Below, in pieces: positions 13,852 to 27,400 of a DNA stretch of 64,000 bases (position 1 is the stretch's first letter; every line of letters begins with the position of its first letter). Location: the NCBI GenBank assembly GCA_905182985.1, contig CAJJDN010000148.1, forward strand, positions 236,301-300,300, in the 5' to 3' direction. The notes beneath the pieces were generated by a model. It ran no database searches, was not told where the DNA came from, and saw only the letters and a list, made by a program, of their open reading frames with translations. This stretch comes from Paramecium sonneborni (Eukaryota; Ciliophora; Oligohymenophorea; Peniculida; Parameciidae). The position numbers and the translations under genes were made by a program.

Positions 13852-15329
13852 TTAACTATTAAATATTATGTTGTTTTAATGATATCATTATATTTAAGAT
13901 TTTATTTATTATCTAGAAATAAAATATATATGAACTTAGATTAAATCTTTTTTTTTATTATTTACAAATTTATAGAGCATGCTTTTCGATAACCGTATTA
14001 TCTAAGTATTCTCAAACTTAAAATGCTTAATTTCTTTTTTCAAAAATTCTATCTATACTTTGAAGATTTTTATTTAATATAAATAATAATAGTTTATTGA
14101 TAGTTATTTTAATTAAAGAACTAAAAATTAAGCAGGGAATAAAATTATCAATTTATTTATTAAAGTTTTTGATAATGCTTCGACATATTTATTTTTATTA
14201 AACTTTTTTATACTTTATTGAAACTATTACATATTCTCATATATAAAATAAATACTACAAAACCTAAAAGCAATAGTTGATTAAATCATATACATAAATT
14301 TTGAATAATTCTTAGGATTAACTTTTAGTCGCTATTAGATACAAACTTAAATTTAAGAATATTTCTTGATTATTCAAAAATCTCTTCAAGAGGGATATAT
14401 GAATTGATGAATTACAGCATTAAATAGAGGAAGACTAACAAAATAGTACCACAGCAATAGAGATTTTATATTTAATAGTATAGGTAAATTAAACAAGTTA
14501 ACTAGATTAATAATAGATGAACAAGTCATTTTAATCGGTATTATTTAAATAAAATACATAACATATTGAAAATATTAATGTTTTTAGGTAGTATATCTTT
14601 ATTTTAATAATTTATTCAGAATTCTCGTCCACCTTTAAAATAGATTCTACTAAAATTTATGTTAAACAACACCCCTCTTTGTATTTTATCAATTTTTAAC
14701 CTCTGAATCTATTCTACCTTTAATCCTTTATCAATTTATTTATCATTTAAATAGTAGAATTATTTTCATCTGGAAAACATTTAATGTAAATTAGTCTTAT
14801 GTTTTTAATGTACATTATTAATAAATTAATATGTATTTCCTTTTTTATTAAAAATAATATATCTGTAATCTTGATTCAAAGAATTAGCAAAAATTATCAA
14901 ACAAAATAATTTCTTTTTACTATTAGCATCTATATTTTAAAGACTAGTTTATCAGATGTAACCTTGAAATTAAAAAAAATAATCTATTAATTAGATCTAA
15001 TTAAATAAAAAAACTTTAGTCAAAATATTTAATAGATTATCAGATTTGAAGATGTAAGAAACAACAAATTTAAATTTATTTTCTTAAAAATAATTATAAA
15101 ACATTTTAACATGGAATTCAAAACAAAGAATACCTTCAGAATAAATTTTACCACAAAAATAGATTATTAATAGCATCTATTATTGAATGTTAGAGAATAA
15201 TACCTAAAATAAATAAATAAAATAGGTTAGATTTAAAATGAAAGTTGATTCTTTTTCAAATAATTAAGGATACGAATGATTATAATTTTAAATTTCAAAT
15301 AGTTATCATAATTTAAATAATAAATATAC
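13852..15329. other. AT-rich convergent intergenic stretch
   Basis: This lies between the 3' ends of the vWA gene (+) and the kinase gene (-). I found no protein-like frame, structured RNA gene or repeat in it. Confidence 0.5.
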
Positions 15330-18300
15330 TCAATTATTTTTCCGTATTATATTAAGTTCTAAAATTTATGCGAATTCAGCTATTTTATAATATTATTTAT
15401 TGTTTAAAATCTCATTTATATTATTTTAATTTTTGATTTAACTTCTCAGTTTTACTAATTATTTTTATTTTATTTAAAGTTCTACTTCTTAAATTTGCTT
15501 TGAAATCTACTCAAAATCTTTTTGCAATTCTTCAATCATTTTGTTATTGTATTAATGAAACAAAATATTTTCATATATCTTTAATTAATTTTAAGCTTCG
15601 TTCTCCCTTTTAGCATTTTCTTCCATCTTTACATTTAATTTTGATAATTAGGCTGGCCTTAAACTATTTTCCTTTAAATTTTAGTTTTATTAATTTGCAT
15701 TTTCATTAATTCGTTGACAATATCTTGTTAAATGATACTATTTTAAATAATTAATTAAAGTGTATAATTTTTCATAAGATTCTAAATTGTTTTTATAGAT
15801 ATTATTGAATTATTAAATTTCATCATTCTAAGGAATTTTTTATATTAATTAATTTAATTGATAAATTAAAGTTTGCATTTTCTATTTTAATTCATTAAAA
15901 GCTTGTGGATTTTATTGTGACTTTTATTCTATTTGACTAATTTCAGTTATTTGTTATGAGATGAATTCTTCTTATTATTATAAGAACTTACAAGTATCAA
16001 TAAAAGTGTTATCCAAAGGTATAAATTTTAGTTCTTGCTATTTATTATGTGCGATTTATTTTACTTCAGTTAATTTTTTGTTTTTTTTTGAATTAAGATC
16101 CTATAATTTATTGATAAATACTGGAATATTATTGAAAAATTCCTATTACTTTCCTTTCATAATACTTATCAATTCTTACGATAGCATTTAATTATCTTTG
16201 TTAATTTCATAGTATTTGTCAATGGTTTCTATTTCTTATTCTAGTTATTTTTTCAATTCTTCTTTTTTCTCATTTATTAATTCTAATTAAATAATTTTAT
16301 CTTTGTCAATTTTGGCTGACAAAAACTCTTTAAAAAATTGCATATATATTAATTAGAATTGATTCTTTAATTAAAAATATTCTTTTTCTTATTCGCCCTT
16401 GTTTTCGTTTGTAATTTTTTAAAGTACTAAATGTAATTAATTTACTTTATCTTATTCATTTAATAATTCTTATTTTAATTTTTCTTAAAATTATTCTAAA
16501 TAAATTATTTGAACATTTATAGCTTAATAAGAAGTTATTTAATTAAATTTTTAGAAATCCTAATATTATTGTTTAATTGAATGTATATTTTAATCTATTT
16601 TAAGTTATTTATCCATTATCAAAGTCCTTGTTTCATTTTTGCAAAATTAATTATTGCTAAAATTACTAACTTAATTTTTTAAACGATTCATTTTATTTAT
16701 AAAATCATTTAATTAGCCTTCAATAACTTCTAATTTTTTTATTCTTTCAACATTTCTTTAATGAATTTATTAATCATTATGTTTTTATTAAAGAATTAAA
16801 TTATACTATTTTTCGAATTCTTATAATTTTTAACTAATAGAATCAAAAGTTTTTTTGATTTTCTAATAATTTAAAAATATTTCATATTTCAATTATGAAT
16901 TTAAACCTTATAATTATTCAAAGTAAATTTCTATTTGATTATTTATTTAGTTTATCTTCTCAGCATATTGTTTATTTTCGGATAGATATGTAAATTTATC
17001 ATAGAAATCTTATAAAGTATTAGTTTAGGCATCAATTTATCCTTAATGTTCTTCTAAAAATTTGTTATCAATTTATTCAATAGATTAATTTATTTCATCA
17101 ATCAAATTTCTCATTTTATCTTAAGCTGATTCTAGTTCTTCAAGCTTGCTTTTGAAAAATTAGTAGGTAATAAGCTATTGTGATTTATCAATTTAAATAA
17201 TAATTTTTTCTTATTATTCTAAAACTTATAATTCTTATGCCAATTTTGAATGGTGCTCTATGACTTATTGACATTTTTCTTGTTCTTTAATTGAATATTA
17301 AATTCTTTTATAAAAGTTAATTCTTTCCTAAATTTTATTAATATCTCCAGAATGTTAATCATATTGCTATTTTAAATTAAAAAAATTATTTTTAAAGTTT
17401 TATTTTTCTATATTTAGTTGCTGTTCTAATACTTATAGTTTCTATTCTTCTTCTTTTTTTTACTCTAACCTTTATTTATCTCCTGCTTATTGTTAGAGTA
17501 TAGTAAATTATTCTGATATAAATCGATTATTATTATTTTAATCCTATATATCTTATTGTAGTTCTAAAGCTTATTGACTTTCTAAACCTCTAAGTTACTC
17601 TTATTTAGAAACTTATTATATTTATAATTATTTCTATTCATTTTATTAGAATTTTACTGTATTGTTTTATAGCAAACTGTTTATATATTGTATCAATTTA
17701 TCTTTGTTATCATTTTATAAATCAATATTTTTAATCTTTTATAGCGTTTAGTTTAAGTTTTAGCTAAACATTTTAATTGTATTTTGATGAGATTATAATA
17801 GAATTTACAATGATTATTTTTTGTCTTGTAATTATTATGAATTTTCTTATTACTATTTAGTTTCCAATTCAGTAACTTTTCTTGAATAATCAAGCATATA
17901 TTTCGTCTTAATTTCTTACTCTAACTATTACTTAATTTATTTTTCCTATTTTATTTATATTTATTTAATTTCTTCTTCTTTTTTTTAATTTTCTCTCTCT
18001 TTATACTATGAAAGATATTAATTTTACTCTTCTTCTTTACTTTTTTTAAATTTATCCATTTCATTATAAAATTCTATTTCTTATTAAAATTTCATTTTAG
18101 CTAATAACTCTTTATCTTATTGTTATTTTAGAGCATATTCTTGTTATATTTTTAGTTGTTTTTCTTTTTCTTTAATTTAGAGTTCAAATTAATTTTTTTA
18201 TATATTTTTAAACTATTCTAATTTTTCAGAGAGTTCTTTATCTTTTTCCTTTTCTATTAATTTTTTCATTTGTTCCATTTCTAATTTCTTCTTTAATTCT

Positions 18301-19327
18301 AAATCATGCAATTTTTGATCAAACTCTTACTTCATTGCCTTTTTAATTTCTTCTTAAATCCTTTAAAGTTTTATATTTAATTCTTCTATCTCTTTTGTTA
18401 ATTTCTTATTTTCTTAAAAGTCTAATTGTGTCTGTTGATTAAATTAATTATAAGATTCAATAATTTTAACCAATTTCAATCTTTGAATTGAATTTTTTTT
18501 AAGCATCTCCTTAATTAAATTTTTTTCTTTTTATTATAATATTGGATTTATTTGAATTTATTTATCAATTTCAACTTGTGATTTATTTAAAACTAAATTA
18601 AATATTTCTTATATTGATGTACCTAGATTATAAATTGTAATTACCATTAAAGAATGTTTTTCCGACTAATATTTCATACCAAATACATCCCAAAGACCAT
18701 ATGTCCACTGATTTATCATAAAAAGAGCCTAAATTTGAATTACTCTATAACACTTCTGGAGCTATATAATATGGTGTTCCAACACAACTAGTTTTGGCCA
18801 TCTAATTTGCATTTTCTTTGACTAAACCAAAGTCAATCAATTTAATGATTTTTTAATTGTTAGGCTAATTCAAAAATACAAAGTTTTCAGGTTTTAAATC
18901 TCTGTGAAATAATCCAGATTAATGAAGTTAGCTAACTCCTTATACCATCTTATATAATTATATAAATAATTACTTAAAGGAAATATTAATTTTTTTATTA
19001 ATAATCCAAGCGATGGTAATCATTTGTTTGCATATATTAAAAAAATTCACCATCAGCAAATTCCATTACGATGATTGGACATGTATTTTAATAATTTTAT
19101 AATCCTTTAATTTTTATTATATGGCTGAAGTTATTTTAACGAATTGATTAAATTGCTTTTAATTCATTACTATTAATTTTTTTGTATTCTTTAATAGCCA
19201 CAATTTCTTTTGTTTAAATATTTTGTCCCTTATAAACATTGCCTTCTGTCCCTTCACCAAGTTTCTATAACTTTTAGTAGGTCACACCTTCAATCATTAT
19301 TTTTCCTAAGTCCTAATTATTTTCCAT
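15330..19327 (-). CDS. Protein kinase with a very long coiled-coil tail
   Basis: Ser/Thr-type kinase domain followed by roughly 1000 residues of Q/E/K/N-rich coiled coil; 1324 residues plus stop after one 22-nt intron (18623-18644) and one homopolymer correction. Visible motifs: glycine loop LGEGTEGNVY (residues 23-32), VAIK with Lys46, HRDLKPEN (141-148), IDFG (164-167), GTPYYIAPEV and DIWSLGC. All key catalytic residues are present, so the domain should be active. The start at 19327 is the first ATG, just before the kinase domain. The frame slips once at an A7 run on the + strand (19039-19045); with six bases the kinase subdomains join smoothly. The tail suggests dimerisation or cytoskeletal anchoring, as in NEK- or ULK-like ciliate kinases, but the subfamily is not certain. 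TGA stop at 15332-15330. Confidence 0.82.
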
Positions 19328-20293
19328 ATTGAATTTCTTCTTAAATAAAGAATTTAATAAATAATTTCTTCTATATAAAACCTATTTCTATTAAAATAAA
19401 AAATGAAGTTAATTTTTTTAATTAAAAAAATATAATTCATAATAATATAGCATTTTTAATACATTAAATGATCATTAAAAACTAATAAACCTGATGATTA
19501 TTTTGTTTAAGTGATTATTAATTATAATTATTTAAAATGAGCCCATTTTCTATTTATCCTTCTTTGAGATCTCTAAATTAACACAGTTAATTTTTAAAGT
19601 ATTAAATTGCTTTATTTTCTCATGCGAATACAAATTCAGTTGCTAACTAAAATTACAAAATATTTTGAATTATTTTCCTTACCTATTTTTATAAATAAAT
19701 AATATATAAATATTTATTTGATAAATACTAATTAAATAACATATCTCAGGAATTTCTTGATAAAAAACAAGCAAAATATATGTAAACTTTATAATTACAT
19801 CAATTTAATTTTAGTTAGTCTTCTTTAATGCAAATAGTTAAATTTAAATAATACATTACTCTTTTTATTTTTGTATACTTTGAATAAATGCTACAATCAT
19901 TATATTTTTAATTAATAGAAAACAATTAATAAAATATATTAAGGTATAAAAGCACAACTTGCTATTATTTTGTGAAATAATTTCTAAAACAAAATTAATT
20001 ATAAACTTGATTTTAATGAACTACATTATCTTAAAAATTGTTTTTTTAAAACATATTAGAGGGATTCTCGATATTTAATCAAAGTAGCCTTACTTATGAC
20101 ATTAAACAAGAATTAAAACTTAAATTATTACAAATTACATATATTTTATTGAATTTTACAAAATTTATATAGCCATTCTCATTATTAGTCAACTGATTAT
20201 TATTTATAGATATTAACCTATAATTTTGCCATTTTCTCGAAAAATTTCTTCTCAAAGTTTGAACTAATTATTTTTCTTTAATATAAAAAAAAA
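19328..20293. other. Intergenic stretch up to an assembly gap
   Basis: AT-rich, with no recognised gene. Its last 653 bases (19641-20293) recur after the N run. Confidence 0.5.
19641..20293 (+). repeat. Gap-flanking direct repeat A, copy 1
   Basis: About 653 bases that recur at 20718-21370, apart from a one-base difference in the terminal A run. The copy ends exactly at the N run, which points to one locus placed on both sides of a gap. Confidence 0.9.
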
Positions 20294-20717
20294 NNNNNNN
20301 NNNNNNNNNNNNNNNNNNNNNNNNNNNNNNNNNNNNNNNNNNNNNNNNNNNNNNNNNNNNNNNNNNNNNNNNNNNNNNNNNNNNNNNNNNNNNNNNNNNN
20401 NNNNNNNNNNNNNNNNNNNNNNNNNNNNNNNNNNNNNNNNNNNNNNNNNNNNNNNNNNNNNNNNNNNNNNNNNNNNNNNNNNNNNNNNNNNNNNNNNNNN
20501 NNNNNNNNNNNNNNNNNNNNNNNNNNNNNNNNNNNNNNNNNNNNNNNNNNNNNNNNNNNNNNNNNNNNNNNNNNNNNNNNNNNNNNNNNNNNNNNNNNNN
20601 NNNNNNNNNNNNNNNNNNNNNNNNNNNNNNNNNNNNNNNNNNNNNNNNNNNNNNNNNNNNNNNNNNNNNNNNNNNNNNNNNNNNNNNNNNNNNNNNNNNN
20701 NNNNNNNNNNNNNNNNN
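20294..20717. other. Assembly gap (N run)
   Basis: 424 undetermined bases flanked by the same sequence on both sides. The true gap may be zero or negative. Confidence 0.98.
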
Positions 20718-21370
20718 TGCTAACTAAAATTACAAAATATTTTGAATTATTTTCCTTACCTATTTTTATAAATAAATAATATATAAATATTTATTTGATA
20801 AATACTAATTAAATAACATATCTCAGGAATTTCTTGATAAAAAACAAGCAAAATATATGTAAACTTTATAATTACATCAATTTAATTTTAGTTAGTCTTC
20901 TTTAATGCAAATAGTTAAATTTAAATAATACATTACTCTTTTTATTTTTGTATACTTTGAATAAATGCTACAATCATTATATTTTTAATTAATAGAAAAC
21001 AATTAATAAAATATATTAAGGTATAAAAGCACAACTTGCTATTATTTTGTGAAATAATTTCTAAAACAAAATTAATTATAAACTTGATTTTAATGAACTA
21101 CATTATCTTAAAAATTGTTTTTTTAAAACATATTAGAGGGATTCTCGATATTTAATCAAAGTAGCCTTACTTATGACATTAAACAAGAATTAAAACTTAA
21201 ATTATTACAAATTACATATATTTTATTGAATTTTACAAAATTTATATAGCCATTCTCATTATTAGTCAACTGATTATTATTTATAGATATTAACCTATAA
21301 TTTTGCCATTTTCTCGAAAAATTTCTTCTCAAAGTTTGAACTAATTATTTTTCTTTAATATAAAAAAAAA
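20718..21370 (+). repeat. Gap-flanking direct repeat A, copy 2
   Basis: Starts at the first base after the N run and matches 19641-20293. It is the upstream region of the HECT gene. Confidence 0.9.
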
Positions 21371-21438
21371 ACACATTATTTAAGGGAAAATAGATTTAAG
21401 AGCTTTATTTATGACTTAAAAATATCATTATTAAATTT

Positions 21439-24400
21439 ATGAAGTATGAACTTACAGCATTAGAATACTCTGAAATAGATCTATAAGTAATTTAAGAAAT
21501 ATATTTAGATGAAAATCTTAATAGATTCTTTTAACATGAAAGAAATAAACAACTTTCTAAAATAATAAAAAGATGTATTGGATGGTGTTAAAACTTCTTT
21601 TATACTATATCTGCTGAATAAAATTGATGAAAACTTAGAAAATGCCATCAGAGAGTTATAAAATAACTCCTAGTATGATTGCTCTTAATTGTTGATTTCT
21701 GTCAAAGAATTAATGGAAATACAATTTTAATTCAGGTAATTCTATAATAATTTTTAATAGACTTCATTTTAAGTCTTATGAACATTTAATTCACATAATT
21801 GAATATACAGATGATTTACTTATTTATGAATAAGTTTTATCGATATTAAAGTACTTTAATGGCAACCTCTAATAAAATTTAACTTTAAGAATTCTTTATT
21901 TCTAGAAAATAATATATGATCATGTTAATTCTTTGGCTTCAAGAAAAATAGAATTGATTGATTTTTATTATTAAGATCCTAAATATAAAACGATTACTAG
22001 TCATCCAATCGAAGCTTTATAATTTGATATAGAATATTATCGACCAACATAATTAGAGGAAAGTTATGAATACTTATCTCAGAACTAGATTCATAAAATA
22101 AGTCAAGAAGGAGAAATTGAAATTAAAGTAATAGTAAAATATTTATAATTTTAGAAAATTACAATTATTGATAATAATTCAACTTCCGCATTCAATTTAT
22201 CAAGAAATCTATTAAATGTGTATGATTAACACTTTTCACCACTTATTGAGATTCTAAAATATAGAATACTGATTAAAAGAGGATTACTTTCAAAGCCAGA
22301 ATAAACCAGAAATATCATTATCAAATTACATTTAAAATCTTCAAAATTTTCTGTATACAAATCAATCTAACTAAAATTCAATTAAATATTTCCATTAAAA
22401 TTTTGAATGGGTTGATAATTTTCATTTATTTAAACTTTAAACAATTGATACACTTGTGTTAAAAGAGTTACTTTTAACTTATTCAAAAAATATTAATTAT
22501 TTATATAGCTAAAAAAAAGACAAAGAACTATTAGAACTATTTTCTGATGTTTTTTCAATGTAAAATATAGAAAAAAATGAATAAATTATTGGCTATCCTT
22601 TAAGATATTCTCCTTAGATAATGACTGAACGATTAGCTGGAAATGACTAGATAACTAGTAGCATCTTAATGATTTTCACATCTCCAATATTTAATAGAAG
22701 ATTCTTAGTAAAAAATCAATTCGCAAATTAAACATTTATAATTTTAAAAAAAGGTTTGAGTATCTAAGATAATAAATTAATGCTTCCTCCTTAATAATTA
22801 ATTGCAGCAATACAACTTTTAGGGTTTTTATCATAATGCTAAGATTTTAACAGAAATAATTAGATTTTTGACTATCTTTTAATAATAGCTGAATAATACA
22901 TTAATTTAAGTCTTACTTTGTAAAAACCAACTGAAAATGGTTATATATAAATATGCCTGAATGAAGCAGATGAAATTATTTAGGGTTTCATTCAAGCTTT
23001 ATCTGAATGTTTTGATTATAATTTGATTATTAATTAGTTTGGATAACAAAATATATTGAATAATAATCTAAATAGAAATTCTATTTTGGGTACAAAGATT
23101 TTAAATTCTAATCTGTTTGGTATTATATTAAGTAAATTATAATCAACAGTTTAATTAAAAAAATCAATTCTAATAACATTTTAATTAGTTAAATTATTTA
23201 AAGTTGATCCTGAATTATTAGTCAATGTTATTAATACCAATTTACCTGATTTCTTGAATGAAATTATTTAAAAAATCAATATTGTTGAATTAGAAACAGA
23301 TTAAATGATTGATATTCTTGATTTTTATTTAAGTATTTCTTTAGAAGAAAACGGATATCAAAAATTTTATAATCATGGAATAAATTTCATTAAAAGGTTA
23401 TTATATTATCACTTAATTACTCGAGAACAAATTAATCATTGGTTTTTGGTGGAGTTAGGAACTTCAATAAAATTTTATATATAAGATTCAATAAATAAAG
23501 AACAAAGTATAGCTTTAATAAATCAAATAGTTTTAAATGTATTATAATTATCATTATAATAATTATCTGATAAATAAAATCAATTAAACTATGATTAGAA
23601 CTTTAAATCAGAATATTTAAAGATATTTGAGAAAAAGAGAGAAATAGAATGTTTTTTGTTCACTTTATCTTGGGAAAATAATATTTTACTCTCTGAAGGA
23701 TATTTCGAAATTTTTGTGATGATATTCAAAATCCCATAATTTAATACTTTCAAATTTTTTGGTCTTGATCCTTAAAAATGCCTAGAAAAAGCATTAGAGT
23801 TAATAGAATCATGGGAAACAGAATTGGGATGCTCCTTGAACGACGCAAAATTTTTGTTTTCAAATGAATAATAATTCTTAGAGAAATGCTCTCCTTAAAA
23901 TTATTAAGTAACTTCTCGGTTTTCTGAAATTTTACATTATTTTAATTAAGTTAGAAATAAAATTTAAAATATGAGATTAAATGATTAAACTTTTAATGTT
24001 CACTTAATAAATAAATGTATGGAAATATTTGAAATTCTAATTATCTCTCAATTTTGGATATAGGAGGAAAAGATAGATATATTAAATAATGGAAATCATC
24101 CATGTGCATACTTACTTGTTATAATTATCGTGTTAATTACAAAAATTTAAGATAAAAACAAAATTGCTTAATCTGTAAGTAAATTTTTTAGTAAAATTAG
24201 TTTATTATTAAAAAATATTCCTGAAATAACTCCTTAAATTTTTAAATAAATCATTTTTTTATTAGAATTTTTTTAGGCTGTTGATTTTGAGATTCTTGAT
24301 TTTATTATCAATTCTGATATAGGCTAAAATTTGTAAGATAGTCTCAAAAATTACATTATTACAATCAACTCTGTAAATTAAAATTTACAAATAATATAAG

Positions 24401-27400
24401 ATTTTGACAAAAATTTTCTAAATATATTGAAATTATTATATGGCAATTCTAGATAAAATCATAGTTTATCAACAAAAAGAAAAATGATTCAGGATATTTC
24501 AAATTTGATTTTAATTATATAAGATTCACAACACGAAAACATTGAATAAATTAAGTAATTTTTATTGATTTAAGGATATTTTATGTAAAGTCAAAATTTT
24601 ATGGATTTAAAAAGAAATAATCGTTCTATTAATTCAGAAAGGAGAGACTAATTACGTAAATAACTTGAAAATATTGAGTTCGAATCTCAATATATAAATC
24701 TTATCCTTAATTTAAATCCTCATGAGTTGACAGCGTTTGATTTTTTAAACTTTGAAGCAATGAATAGATAACATCTTGATAAATTCATTATTCGATAAAA
24801 CCTATAAATATTGAATAATAGATAATAGATTGATGAAACAGATAAGGAACATTAGTTGATCGAAATCGAATAAGAATCTCTTAGGATATATCTTAAGAAA
24901 AATACTTTTTTTTTTTCAAATTCTTTATTAGGTATATTAGAAAAGTTGGATATACAATTTTATGAACAAGAACTCTTTTAATTTTTAGAATTAATAGTTG
25001 ATCGTTCTTTCAACTTAAAATTAAATTTTACAAGAATTACATAAGATAAATAATATTTTAAATATCACAAGATGCAAATATTAATAGTTTAATAGTAGTG
25101 TTATACTTGATTTAGAAATAAAAAATTTTTTCATAAGATCAAGACTTACTTATAATTGAATTTCTTAAATTACTTGATGTTTTGCTAAAAAAAGAGGATG
25201 AAAAAGCATATTAAGCTATTTTTTTGACCCTAGTTATATTAAACAAATTAAATACAGATAATAAATAAATTCTTGCTTAAATATTAAAGGGCACAAAATG
25301 CTGCTTTGATTCTAATGTTTCTAATCATTCAACTCCACAAATTTGTATTGATATTTTAGTAAGACTTTTCTAAAAGGAAAGATAATATATAAATCTATTT
25401 ATTTTTTAAATGAATGGTTTAGAAGCGTTACTTAAATTGAAAGGAAAAATTATTTATACTCAATTTTTACATCTGTCAAAATTAGCTATGGCTATAATTT
25501 ATGATTAGACTTTAGTCAGAGTCTAATTTGAAACTCAAATAAAGAAAATACTATTTAATTAAGAACAAAATATTGAAATCCAAAAAACTCATTAAAATTT
25601 ATAATAGCAAAATTATTAAAATTTAAATACATATCCTATTTGTTTTTAACCAGTTTACTATAATGTCTAAGCAAATTAATAATTAAAAATAACTAAAAAT
25701 CATCCAGCTTTGCTTGCCCTATAAAAAGAGAACATTTATTAGGAAGATTTTAAATATATTATGAATTTATTATTTGAAGAATCAGTAAATGATGAATATT
25801 TAGTTTTAAAATAAGGTATTGCTCTAGATACATTAAATAGTATCAATTAAAATGGAGATTCAATCTTACAATTTAATTTCAAACATAAATAAGAGACATA
25901 AACTCTTTTAAGACTTTTAGTTTAATAAATGATTAGATCATATTTTGAAAATAATCAATAGTATCAATATAATTGGAAAACGATATTTGATGTTTTAAAG
26001 CTAATTATTTAAAAATTTCCAATACTCTTACCATAACTTTTAAGAATTAATTGTAGCAAGTTTCTTGAAAAATATATCAATTTTATTGGTTCTAAAATTT
26101 CATTCTTGACTATATTAACGAGAATTTTGAATCCATCTAGGAGTTTTATATTTTATATATGTTTGGATAATTTAGTTCTTTTTAGAAAATCTGATAATAT
26201 AATTGTTCCTTTTGCATATGAAATTAGAAGATTAGTAATAAGGGAATTATTTGTTGAGATTAATAAATCTATTCAATATTTAGACGAAAAAGTATGCCGG
26301 TTATCTGATATTTTAGTGACTTTATTATAAATAAAATCTGTTGCAAAAATTTGTATTTAAAATATTAACGAGCCTTTTAACTCATTTAATTTTATTAAAA
26401 CTTACATAGATGGAATCAAAAGCTTCAATATGAAATAATATTTTATTTTCAAAAATCAATTATTTTTCATAATAAAGACTCTGAATATACTTTATAGCGT
26501 TGCTATTAATTTAATTTTAGATAAAACTGAATCAATTAAAGTTGATTCTTTTTAAATGAACTCAGAAGAGATCAAGCAATAAATATTTTAAAACTTAATG
26601 TCACATTTTCAAGATGGAGTGATACAGAATCCAAATATAAGTAACCTTGTTTCTTAAAAATGGCCACTATTAACAATTAAAAAAGGAGAATTTGATGATT
26701 ATTTTTAGATAGAAGAAGAATAAGAAATTCCATCTGATTAATAAATAATAATTGAAAATTATGAAAACTCTCATGAAATTTTAGCTGCAGCTTTAGAATA
26801 AGAATCAATAAATTGGGTAGATGAAAATGATTAGGTAACAGAAAATTTCCATTCAAATAATTTAGGGGATTAATATACCCTCCATAACCTTCATATAGAT
26901 GATAAATCAGATTAATCTCTTTGGAAATCTGGATTTTTTAATATAGATTTAAATATATAACTACCTTTCTAATTTTAAAAAATATTAATAAAATTCTAAT
27001 CAATATTTAATAATAAATTTTAGAAGGAAGAAATATATTTAAACTAAATGGATCAAGTAGTAAATATTGCTAATAAAAATTATGAGAATGATATTTTATA
27101 AATTAGAGATTAAGAGGAATAATTCCAATTATTCATCTAATAAGAAGATGAATTGTTATAAGATTAATTAGAAGATTAAAATTAGCAAAAAACATATTCT
27201 ATAATTAAAAATAAGATAAAATCTGTACTGAATAATAGAAAATAGTCCCTAAAATTATTAGGTTTAGTTGATCGATAATTTTTATAACTTATAATTTAAT
27301 TTTTGTAGGTAGATGATAATTTTGAATCTTAGGATAACTATATAAATTAATTTTTGATGAATTTAGGTACTTCATCTTTAATAGCTAATTAAATAATTGA

